From Thermoguttaceae bacterium (GTDB lineage: Bacteria > Planctomycetota > Planctomycetia > Pirellulales > Thermoguttaceae), in contig JAFZAL010000017.1 of the NCBI GenBank assembly GCA_017557195.1, positions 1 to 64,000 on the forward strand: 64,000 nt of DNA. Reading direction: 5' to 3'. The stretch's first letter is position 1; every line of letters starts with the position of its first letter. Below are positions 25,414 through 34,357 of the stretch, piece after piece. The notes below the pieces were generated by a model. The model was not told where the DNA came from. It did no database searches and was given only the letters and a program-made list of their open reading frames with translations. The position numbers were made by a program, and so were the translations under genes.

Positions 25414-27264
25414 ATGAATTGCAAATGTAAAATAATCGTTGTTATAAGCCTTCTGTTTGCAGCGTTCGCGCCGGAACTGGCAAACGCTCAGGCAAACGCC
25501 AGGCTCAATACGCCTACATTGATGGAAATGTACAAGCCCTTTGCAGACTACCCCGAAGGCTATGAGGCAGTTAGTCTGACGGATATTCTGTACCGTTCCT
25601 GCCCGGCGCGCGGTCTGGAACCGGCGATTAACGTCTACTGGCAAGCGGTTAAGTCAGCGTCAGACTGGAAGTATTATCGTCAGCGGGCGGAAAAGATCAA
25701 CCGATTTAACCCTCAATCAGATTCCGTCGCCCGGCTGTTTCTCCAAAAAACGGAAGATAAAGCGTCAATGGCTCATCTGAAAATGCGCCGCTGTGCAATT
25801 GAACTCAACGCGATGGCAGGCGACTGCGGTTTCTCTCCGGACAGTTTGCCGTACTGCAACGAACTGCCGCATTTTGGAGATTATCACACCAATATAGACA
25901 AGATCGCCAAGGTTCGTCCGGTTTCCGGAGAAATGAAAATGCTGGCGCAGCGAATTGATTTGGGATACGAGCAAATCAAGGCGTCAGCGGCGGCGTTATC
26001 CGCGGCAATCTATTATCTGGAAGCTCAAACCGAACTGATTAACAACGGCAAAACGACAATCACAGACGTCGTCAACGCCTTTGAACAGGAAGAAGCGGCG
26101 CGCGAAGCATTCTGGAAAGCGATTCTGTCGTACAATCAGGACATTGCCCGTTACGTCGTTTGGACGCAGGCTGGACAACCCTACAATCCCAAACAGCTTG
26201 CCCCGCTGCTTCTGCTCAATCCGCGTCCAGCAACAGTTTTTGAAACAACGCCAAGCAGCAGTCCCAAATCGCTCCTTGACCAGCGTCCCAACACCTACGA
26301 CGATTCCAGCAATACTGGCGTCACACCGGAACCCGCGTACCCGTCGGACGTCAACCCGTCTGACGCCTGTTCTCAGCCGGATTCCCAATATCAGTCAACA
26401 GAGCCAAACGTCAATCCGTTCCCAACAGAACCGTCTACTACGCCGATAATTCAAAACGACTCGTTACGCGCCCCAAAGATTTATCAGGTTGCGTATACGC
26501 CGTCAGGAGGATTGACCAAACCAAACTGGTTTGACGTTGCCGTTTATAAACCAGCCGGCGCGACAGCTGTTACACTCAAAGGCTTCTTGCGGAATTTCAA
26601 TCCAATGCAATATCAAATAGCGGCAAATCAGTATTGGCGCGCGTCCGCTCAATGCCAGAAACTGGCGGCGATCAACGCTGCCAGCCGCCGGGCGGACGAA
26701 GTTCAGCAAATCGTCTTCGCCCGTCTGACGCAGCAAGGGGACTCGGCTCAAGCGAGTCTTTTTCTTTTAGCAATGAACGTTTGGAAACAGACGCTTGCCG
26801 CGCTGTCGTACGAAACGCAAAAGGCGATTTTGAAAGAGCAGTTTGGAATGAATCAGCTTCTTTCCGCAACGGACGCGTACTCGTCGAAAGAATTTTGGCC
26901 CATAACGCCTTTTCATACGCAATCGTACCAGATTACAAAAAACGTTCCGGGACTGGAAAACGACCAGACGGTTGAACCCCTGGCAGGGTCGATTGATCAG
27001 GAGTTCAGCCTGATGAACCAAACCCGCTCGGCGTTAGAGCAGGCGTCCGCAGTCGTAGAACGCGATGCCGTTTCCGAAACAGCGTCGTTCAAAGATGTTA
27101 TTACAGAGCTTCAGACGGAATTCTATTTTGCTGACGCGTTTGTCAACCAGACGGCTGAATACAATTTCTCAATCGGCAACTACGTTCAGCGCTGGATGTA
27201 CGCTCGTAAAAACCCGCTGTCCCTGGACGACTTCTGCCAATCCATCGTCTCAAAGATGGAATAA
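25414..27264 (+). CDS. Secreted protein, internally duplicated, TolC-like (tentative)
   Basis: A 616-aa exported protein with a signal peptide ending near ELANAQA. The mature sequence shows two related halves. The first (about 50-270) contains AINVYWQAVKSASDWKYYRQ and ends in YNQDIARYVVW. The second (about 400-610) contains ANQYWRASAQCQKLAAIN and ends in YNFSIGNYVQRW. Between them lies a Pro/Ser/Asn-rich linker (about 280-350). Long amphipathic helices in a duplicated arrangement are typical of TolC-type outer membrane channels, but I see no beta strands that would prove a barrel. The family call is inference. It is divergent from the CHAT protease and may be functionally linked to it. Confidence 0.7.
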   Translation: MNCKCKIIVVISLLFAAFAPELANAQANARLNTPTLMEMYKPFADYPEGYEAVSLTDILYRSCPARGLEPAINVYWQAVKSASDWKYYRQRAEKINRFNPQSDSVARLFLQKTEDKASMAHLKMRRCAIELNAMAGDCGFSPDSLPYCNELPHFGDYHTNIDKIAKVRPVSGEMKMLAQRIDLGYEQIKASAAALSAAIYYLEAQTELINNGKTTITDVVNAFEQEEAAREAFWKAILSYNQDIARYVVWTQAGQPYNPKQLAPLLLLNPRPATVFETTPSSSPKSLLDQRPNTYDDSSNTGVTPEPAYPSDVNPSDACSQPDSQYQSTEPNVNPFPTEPSTTPIIQNDSLRAPKIYQVAYTPSGGLTKPNWFDVAVYKPAGATAVTLKGFLRNFNPMQYQIAANQYWRASAQCQKLAAINAASRRADEVQQIVFARLTQQGDSAQASLFLLAMNVWKQTLAALSYETQKAILKEQFGMNQLLSATDAYSSKEFWPITPFHTQSYQITKNVPGLENDQTVEPLAGSIDQEFSLMNQTRSALEQASAVVERDAVSETASFKDVITELQTEFYFADAFVNQTAEYNFSIGNYVQRWMYARKNPLSLDDFCQSIVSKME

Positions 27265-27292
27265 GGCGAGCCGGGGTGCGTAAGCCCCCGGA
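27263..27292. repeat. Palindromic intergenic element, copy 2
   Basis: Starts at the stop codon of the TolC-like gene with GGCGAGCCGGGGTGCGTAAG and continues CCCCCGGAA. It is the inverted counterpart of 15307-15335, with 25 or so matching positions. It lies between convergent genes like its partner. Confidence 0.75.
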
Positions 27293-27323
27293 AAAAAAGA
27301 ACGGAATTACGATTAGTCTATCG

Positions 27324-29174
27324 TCAAATCCCCGACAACTCTCTCTGCAATTGCGCGAACACCATCAGCGCGACAATCAAATACGTATGGTTGGCGCCGT
27401 TGTTGTGGTCGTCAATAATCCAGCGGAGCGTGTCCGGGTTGAACAAGCCGGAATCGAGGTTTCGTTCGCTCAAGACGAGTTGACCGACGTAGTCTTTCAG
27501 TTCCCGGCGCAGCCAAAGCCCCATGCGTTCGTACGGCTGGTATCCCGGCGCGCCGAGTTTGGCAAGAACGCGCTGAATGAAATGGGCGACTTCCTGCCGC
27601 AGCGGCGACGCTCCGATATACGTCCCGGTGTTGACGTTTTTGACTTTGAGGAAGTCCGGGCGGAACTTCTTCAGAATCCGCTTTTCAATCGTTTCTCCCA
27701 TGCACATGGATCGCGGCGCGGCGAACAGGCGTTCGTGCATCGTCTTATCCAGAAACGGCAGACGGACTTCAATTCTCGACCCGAATTTTTTCATCGACAG
27801 CGCAATCTCTCGATGGACGCGCATGTCGAGGAACAGCTGCCAGAGAATCGCCGCCGGTTCGGCGCCGTCGGCACAGGCAGAGAACATGTCGTCCAGCCCC
27901 GCCGCGCCCATCTCGTTGAACTGACTTTGTGACACGCCCTTGAGCAGCGGTTTGTCGACGCCGTCGAGCATGTACGATTTGAGATGTCCCGCTGCCCAAT
28001 CGAAAACCGCCTTGCGGGAATTGAGCTGCGCCAGTTCCGATTCCTTGAGCGAAAAGGCGTACGCCTTGGTCAGATGGAACAGCTCGCCAGCATGCCCGCG
28101 CAAAAGGACTTTGACGTTCTTTGACCGATAATAGTCCAGCGTCGGAATAACGATAGCCGTCGAGAGATACTGTCCGTCTGTGAGGCGAACCATCTCTTCA
28201 AAATGCCTGGGATAGTCCCGGAGAAAATCGGTGTTGAGCGCGTAATTGAAATGCGTCGTCCCAAACCGCTTTGCCAGCTGAGCCGCCAGCTTGTGGTCGC
28301 CGCAGCCGGGAATTCCCATTGCAATAGAGACGATGTTCTGCGGGGAATCCGTCTGAACGCACGCTAAAATGCTGCGCGCGTCCAAGCCGCCGGACAGGCT
28401 CACGCCCAGATTCGGCGTGTTGAGCGAGTCACGCTGAACGGACTCGTAAAACGCGTCAGCAATCGCGTCCGCCTGATCGGACTCGGACTGCGTCGATAAA
28501 ACCGCGCTGTGGGTGAAATCAGAGGCGTACTGACGCTTGGTCAGCGTTCCCGACGCGACGTCAAAAATCAAATGCGACCGCGGCGCTGGTACGCGAATTG
28601 ATTCAAACGACGTTCGGTCGCCAACGTACTGACCGTACGTAAAGAACTGGGCGACGCCCTGTTTGTCGAACTCGCGGCTGACGGCGGGGTTCTGCGTCAA
28701 CGCCAGCAAATCGGACGAGAACAAAAACTGCCCTCCGCAGAGCGTATAGTACAGCGGGGACGACCCGTAGAAGTCGGTAAATAGATGAAGCCTGCCCTCC
28801 GCCTCGTCCCAGACGGCGATATTAAATCGACCGTGAACCTGAGCGAAGAACTCGTCAATCGTTCCCGCCGCCCGCCGCTGCGCGAACTCTTCCGCAACAA
28901 TCCGAGCCGGACAGACGCTTGCGTTGGCGACCAATCCTGCCGGGGCGGAAAGCTCTCCGTGCAAAACGACTTTGACCGTCCCGTCAGACGACGTTACCGG
29001 CTGCGGTTCCGACGGGTACACGTTCAAGTCAATTCGACCCAAAACGCCGCGCGAAAAAACTTCGTCGTTACAAACATAGTCCGGTAAAAACCGTCCGTAT
29101 TGGAACATGGAAGACCACGATTCCAATCTCGGCGGCGTTACAGCTGCGTCTACAATTCCGTATATTCCTGGCAT
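27324..29174 (-). CDS. Asparagine synthase-like protein lacking Cys2
   Basis: A 616-aa protein of the class-II amidotransferase/asparagine synthetase architecture. The N-terminal Ntn-like domain begins MPGIYGIVD, where AsnB has MCGI, so the glutaminase nucleophile Cys2 is replaced by Pro. The C-terminal ATP-pyrophosphatase domain has an intact PP loop, SGGLDAR (261-267). It should still activate a carboxylate with ATP but may take ammonia or another amine instead of glutamine amide. Such proteins also occur in peptide and lasso-type biosynthesis, but no such partner genes are seen here. Its neighbours are convergent (TolC-like) and upstream (NPCBM). Confidence 0.8.
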   Translation of the reverse strand: MPGIYGIVDAAVTPPRLESWSSMFQYGRFLPDYVCNDEVFSRGVLGRIDLNVYPSEPQPVTSSDGTVKVVLHGELSAPAGLVANASVCPARIVAEEFAQRRAAGTIDEFFAQVHGRFNIAVWDEAEGRLHLFTDFYGSSPLYYTLCGGQFLFSSDLLALTQNPAVSREFDKQGVAQFFTYGQYVGDRTSFESIRVPAPRSHLIFDVASGTLTKRQYASDFTHSAVLSTQSESDQADAIADAFYESVQRDSLNTPNLGVSLSGGLDARSILACVQTDSPQNIVSIAMGIPGCGDHKLAAQLAKRFGTTHFNYALNTDFLRDYPRHFEEMVRLTDGQYLSTAIVIPTLDYYRSKNVKVLLRGHAGELFHLTKAYAFSLKESELAQLNSRKAVFDWAAGHLKSYMLDGVDKPLLKGVSQSQFNEMGAAGLDDMFSACADGAEPAAILWQLFLDMRVHREIALSMKKFGSRIEVRLPFLDKTMHERLFAAPRSMCMGETIEKRILKKFRPDFLKVKNVNTGTYIGASPLRQEVAHFIQRVLAKLGAPGYQPYERMGLWLRRELKDYVGQLVLSERNLDSGLFNPDTLRWIIDDHNNGANHTYLIVALMVFAQLQRELSGI

Positions 29175-29189
29175 GATAATTCAATTTCT

Positions 29190-29214
29190 AACTACTGCCT
29201 ACTGCCTCTTGCCT
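29190..29214. repeat. Heptamer array CTACTGC at the 3' end of the NPCBM gene
   Basis: CTACTGC, CTACTGC, CTCTTGC and CTCAACT in exact 7-nt register. It encodes, on the minus strand, the last residues GSRQ and the stop of the NPCBM protein. Confidence 0.8.
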
Positions 29215-30292
29215 CAACTTTCATCTCTCCCCAGATGGCGCGATCGTCAACCGGGGAATCGTCGGCGAAATCGACAACCAGGTCAAGGCGTTTTTTGCCG
29301 TTTAAGGGAACGTCGATTTTAACCGGAGGATCCGTTGCCGACAGCGTCCACGTTCCCGCCAACGCGCCGTCAGTAAAAACGCGAAACCGCACAGACCCGG
29401 TCTTGACTCCGTATGGCCGAGCGACATACCCGGTCAGATGAATGTCCGGCATTGGGAGGATTTTATTCAAAAGCAAGTTACCCAAATCAGTTAACTTAAA
29501 CGTTAGTCTTGACGACGCGGCAACGCCGAACCCGTGCAGATAATATTGACCTGTATTGGCGCGAAGCCGTCCGCCGTTGACGTCTGCATTGACGCGATAC
29601 GACTTCGACGGAGCAGACCAGAACGGAATTTGCGCCCTATCCGCCGGACCATGCTCGTCCAGCCATCCGATGTTAACCGGAGGAAGCGCTGTTACAATTT
29701 CGGACTCGTCAAACTCGTATGCCGTTTCGCTCCACGGGAACTTGACTGTAACAACGCCGTTGTTCGTTTTCATCGACTTCGCAAAAAAAATCGCGCCGTC
29801 TTGAGTCGTAAAGACCCAACGATGATAATTGATAAAAAATACCTTTTTATTAAAAATCAGCGCTCTGATTTGTACGACGGGAAGCGTCTGTTCGCCATGA
29901 TGTGTAGTAGAATGGTATTTTAATACGAATCCGTCCAATCCCTCAAAAAAACCGGAATAGCTTTTTCCAGCAGCGTCAATTATCATATCGGTTGGACTGG
30001 CTTTACGCATATCCCGATTCACCAGAATCTCTTCCGCTACGTCAGGAACGGGTCGAGAGAAAACGATTCCCGACAACGAGGAATAGGGAATCGTCATCTG
30101 TTCCGGCTTGGACAGACGCGTCAGCTGGACTTCCTCTCTTGTCAAGCTGGTTACGGCGCACGGTATAACGGTACCGTCCATCAGAACGACAAGGTGCGGA
30201 ACCTGACGGCTGAAGGACTGCGCCTGCGCCGACGCGCCGCCGCCGAACAGCGCCGCGCTTGCGAACGTCAACAGTAAGATTATTCTCCTCAT
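29192..30292 (-). CDS. Secreted NPCBM-type carbohydrate-binding protein
   Basis: A 366-aa exported protein. The signal peptide is MRRIILLLTFASAALFGGGA with a cut near AQAQ. The N-terminal half (about 30-200) is a beta-rich domain of unknown identity. The C-terminal half carries an NPCBM/NEW2-like jelly roll with the marks YYLHGFGVAASSRLTFKL and VRFRVFTDG, ending in LDLVVDFADDSPVDDRAIWG. Such domains bind glycans. The last five codons are contributed by a heptamer array (GSRQ then stop). It is the first gene on the minus strand after the polysaccharide island and probably has a linked role. Confidence 0.75.
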   Translation of the reverse strand: MRRIILLLTFASAALFGGGASAQAQSFSRQVPHLVVLMDGTVIPCAVTSLTREEVQLTRLSKPEQMTIPYSSLSGIVFSRPVPDVAEEILVNRDMRKASPTDMIIDAAGKSYSGFFEGLDGFVLKYHSTTHHGEQTLPVVQIRALIFNKKVFFINYHRWVFTTQDGAIFFAKSMKTNNGVVTVKFPWSETAYEFDESEIVTALPPVNIGWLDEHGPADRAQIPFWSAPSKSYRVNADVNGGRLRANTGQYYLHGFGVAASSRLTFKLTDLGNLLLNKILPMPDIHLTGYVARPYGVKTGSVRFRVFTDGALAGTWTLSATDPPVKIDVPLNGKKRLDLVVDFADDSPVDDRAIWGEMKVEARGSRQ

Positions 30293-30345
30293 ATATATAA
30301 TTGTATTAATTATCGGACAATTCGCAAGGGGGGAGGGGAGAATTC

Positions 30346-30380
30346 GGAATTAGGAATGCGGAATGCGTAATTATTAATTA
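30346..30380. repeat. Heptamer array GGAATGC type
   Basis: GGAATTA, GGAATGC, GGAATGC, GTAATTA and TTAATTA in 7-nt register. It lies just upstream of the NPCBM gene and next to mosaic repeat copy 1. Confidence 0.75.
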
Positions 30381-30385
30381 GACGA

Positions 30386-30720
30386 GGCGCAGCCTCGACA
30401 ACTTGAAAAAACTTTCGGTCGCCAGCAAGCTGGCTCCCTATTGTAGAAGTTTTTTCAAGTTAAATTTTGAGGGGAAAATCTTAGTATTATCAATAACGCA
30501 AGCGACCAACGGGAGCGATTATAATACGTCTCGCGCGGTAGCGCGGACTGGGAGCGGCGCCTCGCCGCCCTTTTTTGAAAAAAAGGTTCTTCCCCTCAAA
30601 CTCCCCTTTCCAAAAAACTTTAGCAAGGGGAGAAAATAAAGCAAGAACATCGTAAACCAATCGGTGTAAATCCGTTTAATCCGTAAAATCCGTGTACGGA
30701 CGACCTGCACATAACCATCG
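30386..30720. repeat. Mosaic repeat copy 1 (modules A-D-B-C)
   Basis: Module A (30400-30461) has 15-bp terminal inverted repeats, AACTTGAAAAAACTT and its complement, around GGTCGCCAGCAAGCTGGCTC. Module D (30495-30570) starts with CGCAAGCGACCAACGGGAGC. Module B (30570-30632) is a hairpin of TTTTTTGAAAAAAAGG followed by CCCCTCAAACTCCCC. Module C (30652-30700) contains AATCCGTTTAATCCGTAAAA. All four modules recur at 33956-34232, and three of them at 38226-38424 in inverse orientation. Confidence 0.9.
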
Positions 30721-30723
30721 ATG

Positions 30724-33327
30724 TTAATCACTAATTACTCTGTAGAACGCCGGTTTGGGGTTGTTTTCCCGGTCGAACAGGAGCGGGTAGTCTTTTCTCC
30801 CGCGGCGGGGGAATCCCGACAACCAGGAGTAGCGGTCGGACGCGCCCCAGAATGTAACAGCCGTAATCTTGTCGGCGTTCTTAACCAGAACGGCAAACGC
30901 TTTCGCGTAGGCGTCCGCCTGCTTTTGAGCGATTTCCGGCGTGTACTCGTGTTCCTGACGCGCCTGGTTCTGCCGTAACGCGTCGGGACCGTGGTAGTTG
31001 GAATACGTCGTCATGTCAAGTTCCGTAATCTGAACTTCCAAGCCCAGCTCGGTAAAGGCGTCTATTGACTTCTGCAGCTCTTCCGGGCTGAAGCTCTCGA
31101 TATTCCAGTGCGCCTGCATGCCGACGCCGTCAATGGGAACGCCGGCGTCGACGAGCGATTTAAGCATCTTCACCGCCCGGGCGCGTTTGGCGGGATTGAC
31201 CAGATTGTAGTCGTTATAGAACAGTTTAATATCCGGGTCGATTTTCCGCGCCGTTCGGAACGCCTGAGCGATAAAGTCTTCCCCGCAGATTTCGTACCAG
31301 GAGCTGTGAGTTCGATAGACGCCGTCGCCCCAGTCCGCCAGAGCCTCGTTGACAACGTCCCAGCAATAAACCTTGCCCTTGAAATGCGTCAGAACCTTTG
31401 TCATGTACTCTTCCATGCGCTCATAGAGGGCTTCCTTGGTCAGCCGCTGTCCGTTCTCATCCTGGAAGAACGACTGCGGGGTTTGGCTGTGCCAGACGAG
31501 CGTATGCCCGCGCATTTTCATTCCGTGTTCCTGAGCAAACGCAACCAGCGCGTCCGCCTGATCGAAACTGTAGTTCCCGTCCGGACGGTAAATCGCTTCC
31601 GGCTTCATGCAGTTTTCTGCGGTGATGCTGTTGAACTGCCGGGCAATATGCGCCGACAATTCCGGATTGCGAAACTGGAACGGCGTCACAGCGCAGCCGA
31701 TGTCGAACTTCCCGGCGAACTTGTCCTTGAGCGTTTGGACGGCTGAGAAATCTTCCGCCGCCGCGTCCAGACCGACTCGATACCAGTCGAAGTCCGCCGT
31801 TCCGCCAGGCGTTTGAGTCGAGAAATAAAACAGACCGAATCGGTATCCCATAAAATGCGGGAGCGTATAGGACATTTTCAGCTCTTCCGGAACGGTCGTC
31901 CAGGACGAGCCGTCGAGCGAATAGCTGAATCGGGCGACGTCCGCCTGACCGCGGAAATCGCAGGAGATTTTCAGATAGACGACGTTCTCGTCAAACTCCC
32001 GGACGACCGTTTCGACCTTCTGTCCGTTGTTGCGTCTGTCGTTAAGAACGGTAACCAGCTTGTTCTTCCCACCGTCTTTTTTAACGCTGATAAACCCATA
32101 GAACCGCTGCAGCGCGACCAGACCCGCGTAGTCGCCGTCGCGCAAGCCGGAGCAGTCCAGACGAATCGTCGCCGCGCACGTCGGACCAAACGTTCTTTGC
32201 GTCAGCGTGTTGCGCGCCTGCGTTACATCTTTGTCAACGCGGCTTGTCGTCAACCGGAAGAACCCTTCCCGCTGCGTCAAAGACCAGTCCGCCGGAACCG
32301 GATTGTGATTCCACTGCCAGGCGGGATCGAACGTCGGAGAATTGAACTCGTCACAGGCGACAAGGTCGGGAATCGGGCTGTTGTGCGCCGGCAGAGAGTC
32401 TATCTGCTGCGGGATTTTGCCGTCGACGCCCAAGACCGGCCAGCCGTCAACCCATTCTACCGGCATGACGTACGGCATGCGTCCAACGGCGCCGGAGTCG
32501 CGAAAGAGAATCGCCATCCATTTGCCGTCCGGAGTGTCGAAAATCCCGCCTTGCGCGATGCCGCGATAATGCATGCAACGGCGGGTTTCGTACGGTCCGG
32601 TAATCTTGTCAGCGCGTGACACGACTTCCGTTCTCATGTCGCCGCCGGGCCACGTTATGTTGAACAGATAATACTTCCCGTTGACCTTGTAGACTTGCGA
32701 CCCTTCGCCCAAACCGCCTCGACCCGTTCCCGCACGACAGACGTCTTGAATCAAAACCTGATCGACGCCGCCTTCCAGAACGCCGGAGCAGTCCGGCTTG
32801 AGTTCCCGGATTCGAATCGTCCCGGAACCGTAAATCATATAGACGCGCCCGTCGTCGTCAAAAAACAGCGACGAGTCGTGCAGCATGGGTTCAAAGGACT
32901 TCATTTCCCATTTGCCGGACAGGGGGTCGTCGGTCGTAAAGACGTACGTCTTGCCCGTCGTCCCGGCAAAGGTCGAAACGTAAAACTTCCCGTTGTGAAA
33001 TCGCAGACTGCTTGCCCACGTTCCGCGTCCGTACTCGTTTTTCCCGTTGTTGAGGTTGAGCGAATCCATATCCGCCAGGTTCCCGTGCGCGTACGACGCC
33101 AGTTTCCAGTTGACCAGATCCTTGGAATAGTAAATCGGCAGCCCGGGCGACAGGTGCATGGTCGTCGAACTCATATAGTACGTATCGCCGACGCGAAGAA
33201 CGGACGTGTCGGGAACGTCCGACCAGATAATCGGATTGGTTTGCTGAACGCGTTCCGGCTCTTGAGCGAACGCCGTCAGAACCGTCATGCCAGCCAGCAG
33301 AGCGGCAAAAATCAGGATTCTTTTCAT
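30724..33327 (-). CDS. Secreted bifunctional GH43-GH10 xylan-degrading enzyme
   Basis: An 867-aa exported fusion enzyme. After the signal peptide (cut near TAFA) there is a five-bladed GH43 propeller (about 25-330; IIWSDVPDTSVLRVGDTYYM at the start, GRVYMIYGSGTIRI later). A beta-sandwich of the type found after GH43 follows (about 345-520), then a GH10 barrel (about 540-865) with WDVVNEAL (acid/base Glu661), VQITELDM (nucleophile Glu769) and the usual GHTLVWHSQTP. Expected action is endo-xylanase plus xylosidase or arabinofuranosidase on xylan at the cell surface or outside. Mosaic repeats lie on both sides of the gene. It is divergent from the clan-A hydrolase at 34358. Confidence 0.9.
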   Translation of the reverse strand: MKRILIFAALLAGMTVLTAFAQEPERVQQTNPIIWSDVPDTSVLRVGDTYYMSSTTMHLSPGLPIYYSKDLVNWKLASYAHGNLADMDSLNLNNGKNEYGRGTWASSLRFHNGKFYVSTFAGTTGKTYVFTTDDPLSGKWEMKSFEPMLHDSSLFFDDDGRVYMIYGSGTIRIRELKPDCSGVLEGGVDQVLIQDVCRAGTGRGGLGEGSQVYKVNGKYYLFNITWPGGDMRTEVVSRADKITGPYETRRCMHYRGIAQGGIFDTPDGKWMAILFRDSGAVGRMPYVMPVEWVDGWPVLGVDGKIPQQIDSLPAHNSPIPDLVACDEFNSPTFDPAWQWNHNPVPADWSLTQREGFFRLTTSRVDKDVTQARNTLTQRTFGPTCAATIRLDCSGLRDGDYAGLVALQRFYGFISVKKDGGKNKLVTVLNDRRNNGQKVETVVREFDENVVYLKISCDFRGQADVARFSYSLDGSSWTTVPEELKMSYTLPHFMGYRFGLFYFSTQTPGGTADFDWYRVGLDAAAEDFSAVQTLKDKFAGKFDIGCAVTPFQFRNPELSAHIARQFNSITAENCMKPEAIYRPDGNYSFDQADALVAFAQEHGMKMRGHTLVWHSQTPQSFFQDENGQRLTKEALYERMEEYMTKVLTHFKGKVYCWDVVNEALADWGDGVYRTHSSWYEICGEDFIAQAFRTARKIDPDIKLFYNDYNLVNPAKRARAVKMLKSLVDAGVPIDGVGMQAHWNIESFSPEELQKSIDAFTELGLEVQITELDMTTYSNYHGPDALRQNQARQEHEYTPEIAQKQADAYAKAFAVLVKNADKITAVTFWGASDRYSWLSGFPRRGRKDYPLLFDRENNPKPAFYRVISD

Positions 33328-33621
33328 GATAGCTTTTGATTGTTGGGGGGTAGAGATAACGGGAAAAAACGCAACATTTTAACGTTTCTTTTCCGATTAT
33401 ACCAAGACGTAAAACAGAATGCAATGCACTATTGCGTAAAATTTGTTGTCTTTTTACGATATTAAGATGCAAGCAGACGCTTGCGCCGGGCGTTTGCATC
33501 GCCAAAGTAATAAAGTGAAAAGCTGGAACGTTTATCGCGTCCAGAATGGACGCCATTTCTATAACCGTCGACTTTAGTCTACGGGCAGCGTCAGCTCACC
33601 CCGCCTCCTAATCGAGTCAGT

Positions 33622-33666
33622 CCTTTTCTTTCCCTCAGCGCCAACGGCGCTGGGGGAAAGAAAAGG
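33622..33666. repeat. Long hairpin CCTTTTCTTTCCC / GGGAAAGAAAAGG
   Basis: Two long complementary arms around CAGCGCC-AAC-GGCGCTG form a nearly perfect stem of about 20 bp. A diverged version of this hairpin is seen near 52360-52415 (CTTTCC arms around GCTGC). Confidence 0.7.
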
Positions 33667-33955
33667 GTATTTGTCGATTGTTTGTTTTGTTGTCGTCTTT
33701 TCCCCGGAGGTTGAAAACCGCCGGTTATAGAAATGTAACCCCATTCGAGGTTAGGGGGGACGCTTCGCGTCGGGGGTTTTCTTTGTGTTCTTTGTGTTCT
33801 TTGTGGTTAAATTTCTTCGGCGAGCTTCGCTCGCGATCCGAGTAAGGTTTTCGGCTGTGGCGAGAGGTTTGGCGGGGCGGAGAGCGGCAGGGGACTGCCG
33901 CGTGCCGGTTGTTCGAGCGGACTTGCCGCGTTCTCAGATTATTGGATGCTTCCGC

Positions 33956-34232
33956 CGCAAGCGACCAACGGGAGCGATTATAATACATCTCGCGCGGCAG
34001 CGCGGACCGGGAGCGGCGCCTCGCCGCCTTGAAAAAACTTAGGTCGCCAGCACGCTGGCTCCCTTTTAGAGAAGTTTTTTCAAGTTTTATTAAGAGGGGA
34101 AAACCTTTTTTGAAAAAAAGGTTCTTCCCCTCAAACTCCCCTTTCCAAAAAACTTTAGTAAGGGGAAAAAATAAAGTAAGAACATCGTAAACCAATCGGC
34201 GAAAATCCGTCTAATCCGTAAAATCCGTGAAC
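33956..34232. repeat. Mosaic repeat copy 2 (modules D-A-B-C)
   Basis: Same modules as at 30386-30720 but with D placed before A: CGCAAGCGACCAACGGGAGC, then module A (34040-34095), B (34107-34165) and C (34185-34232). Identity to copy 1 is high inside each module. An extra module, 33780-33955, recurs at 38455-38592. Confidence 0.9.
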
Positions 34233-34259
34233 GAGTTGACCTGCAAATGACGTGGGGGG

Positions 34260-34288
34260 TTGCATTTCAATTTCTTTTTGTATACAAT
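34260..34288 (+). promoter_or_regulatory. Putative promoter of the clan-A hydrolase
   Basis: TTGCAT (34260-34265), 17 nt, TACAAT (34283-34288). It sits directly downstream of mosaic copy 2; the start codon follows after about 70 nt with GAGG as ribosome site. Confidence 0.45.
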
Positions 34289-34357
34289 AATCTTATCGGC
34301 GCAGATCAGCGTCGAGAGGTTATTCAGTTTTCCCAATATTTTCAACGAGGCGAAGAA

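Larger units (their letters stand above)
33328..34357. other. Divergent intergenic region with repeats
   Basis: About 1030 bp without a credible gene between the two hydrolase genes. It holds, in order, an octamer CGCTTGCG at 33478-33485, a long hairpin at 33622-33666, a module with repeated TTTGTGTTC (33780-33810), mosaic repeat copy 2 (33956-34232) and a promoter candidate at 34260-34288. Confidence 0.7.

Noticed and set aside
34247-34357. 37-residue N-terminal extension of the clan-A hydrolase
   Set aside because: The ATG at 34358 has both a ribosome site and an immediate signal peptide, and the extension would cover the likely promoter.
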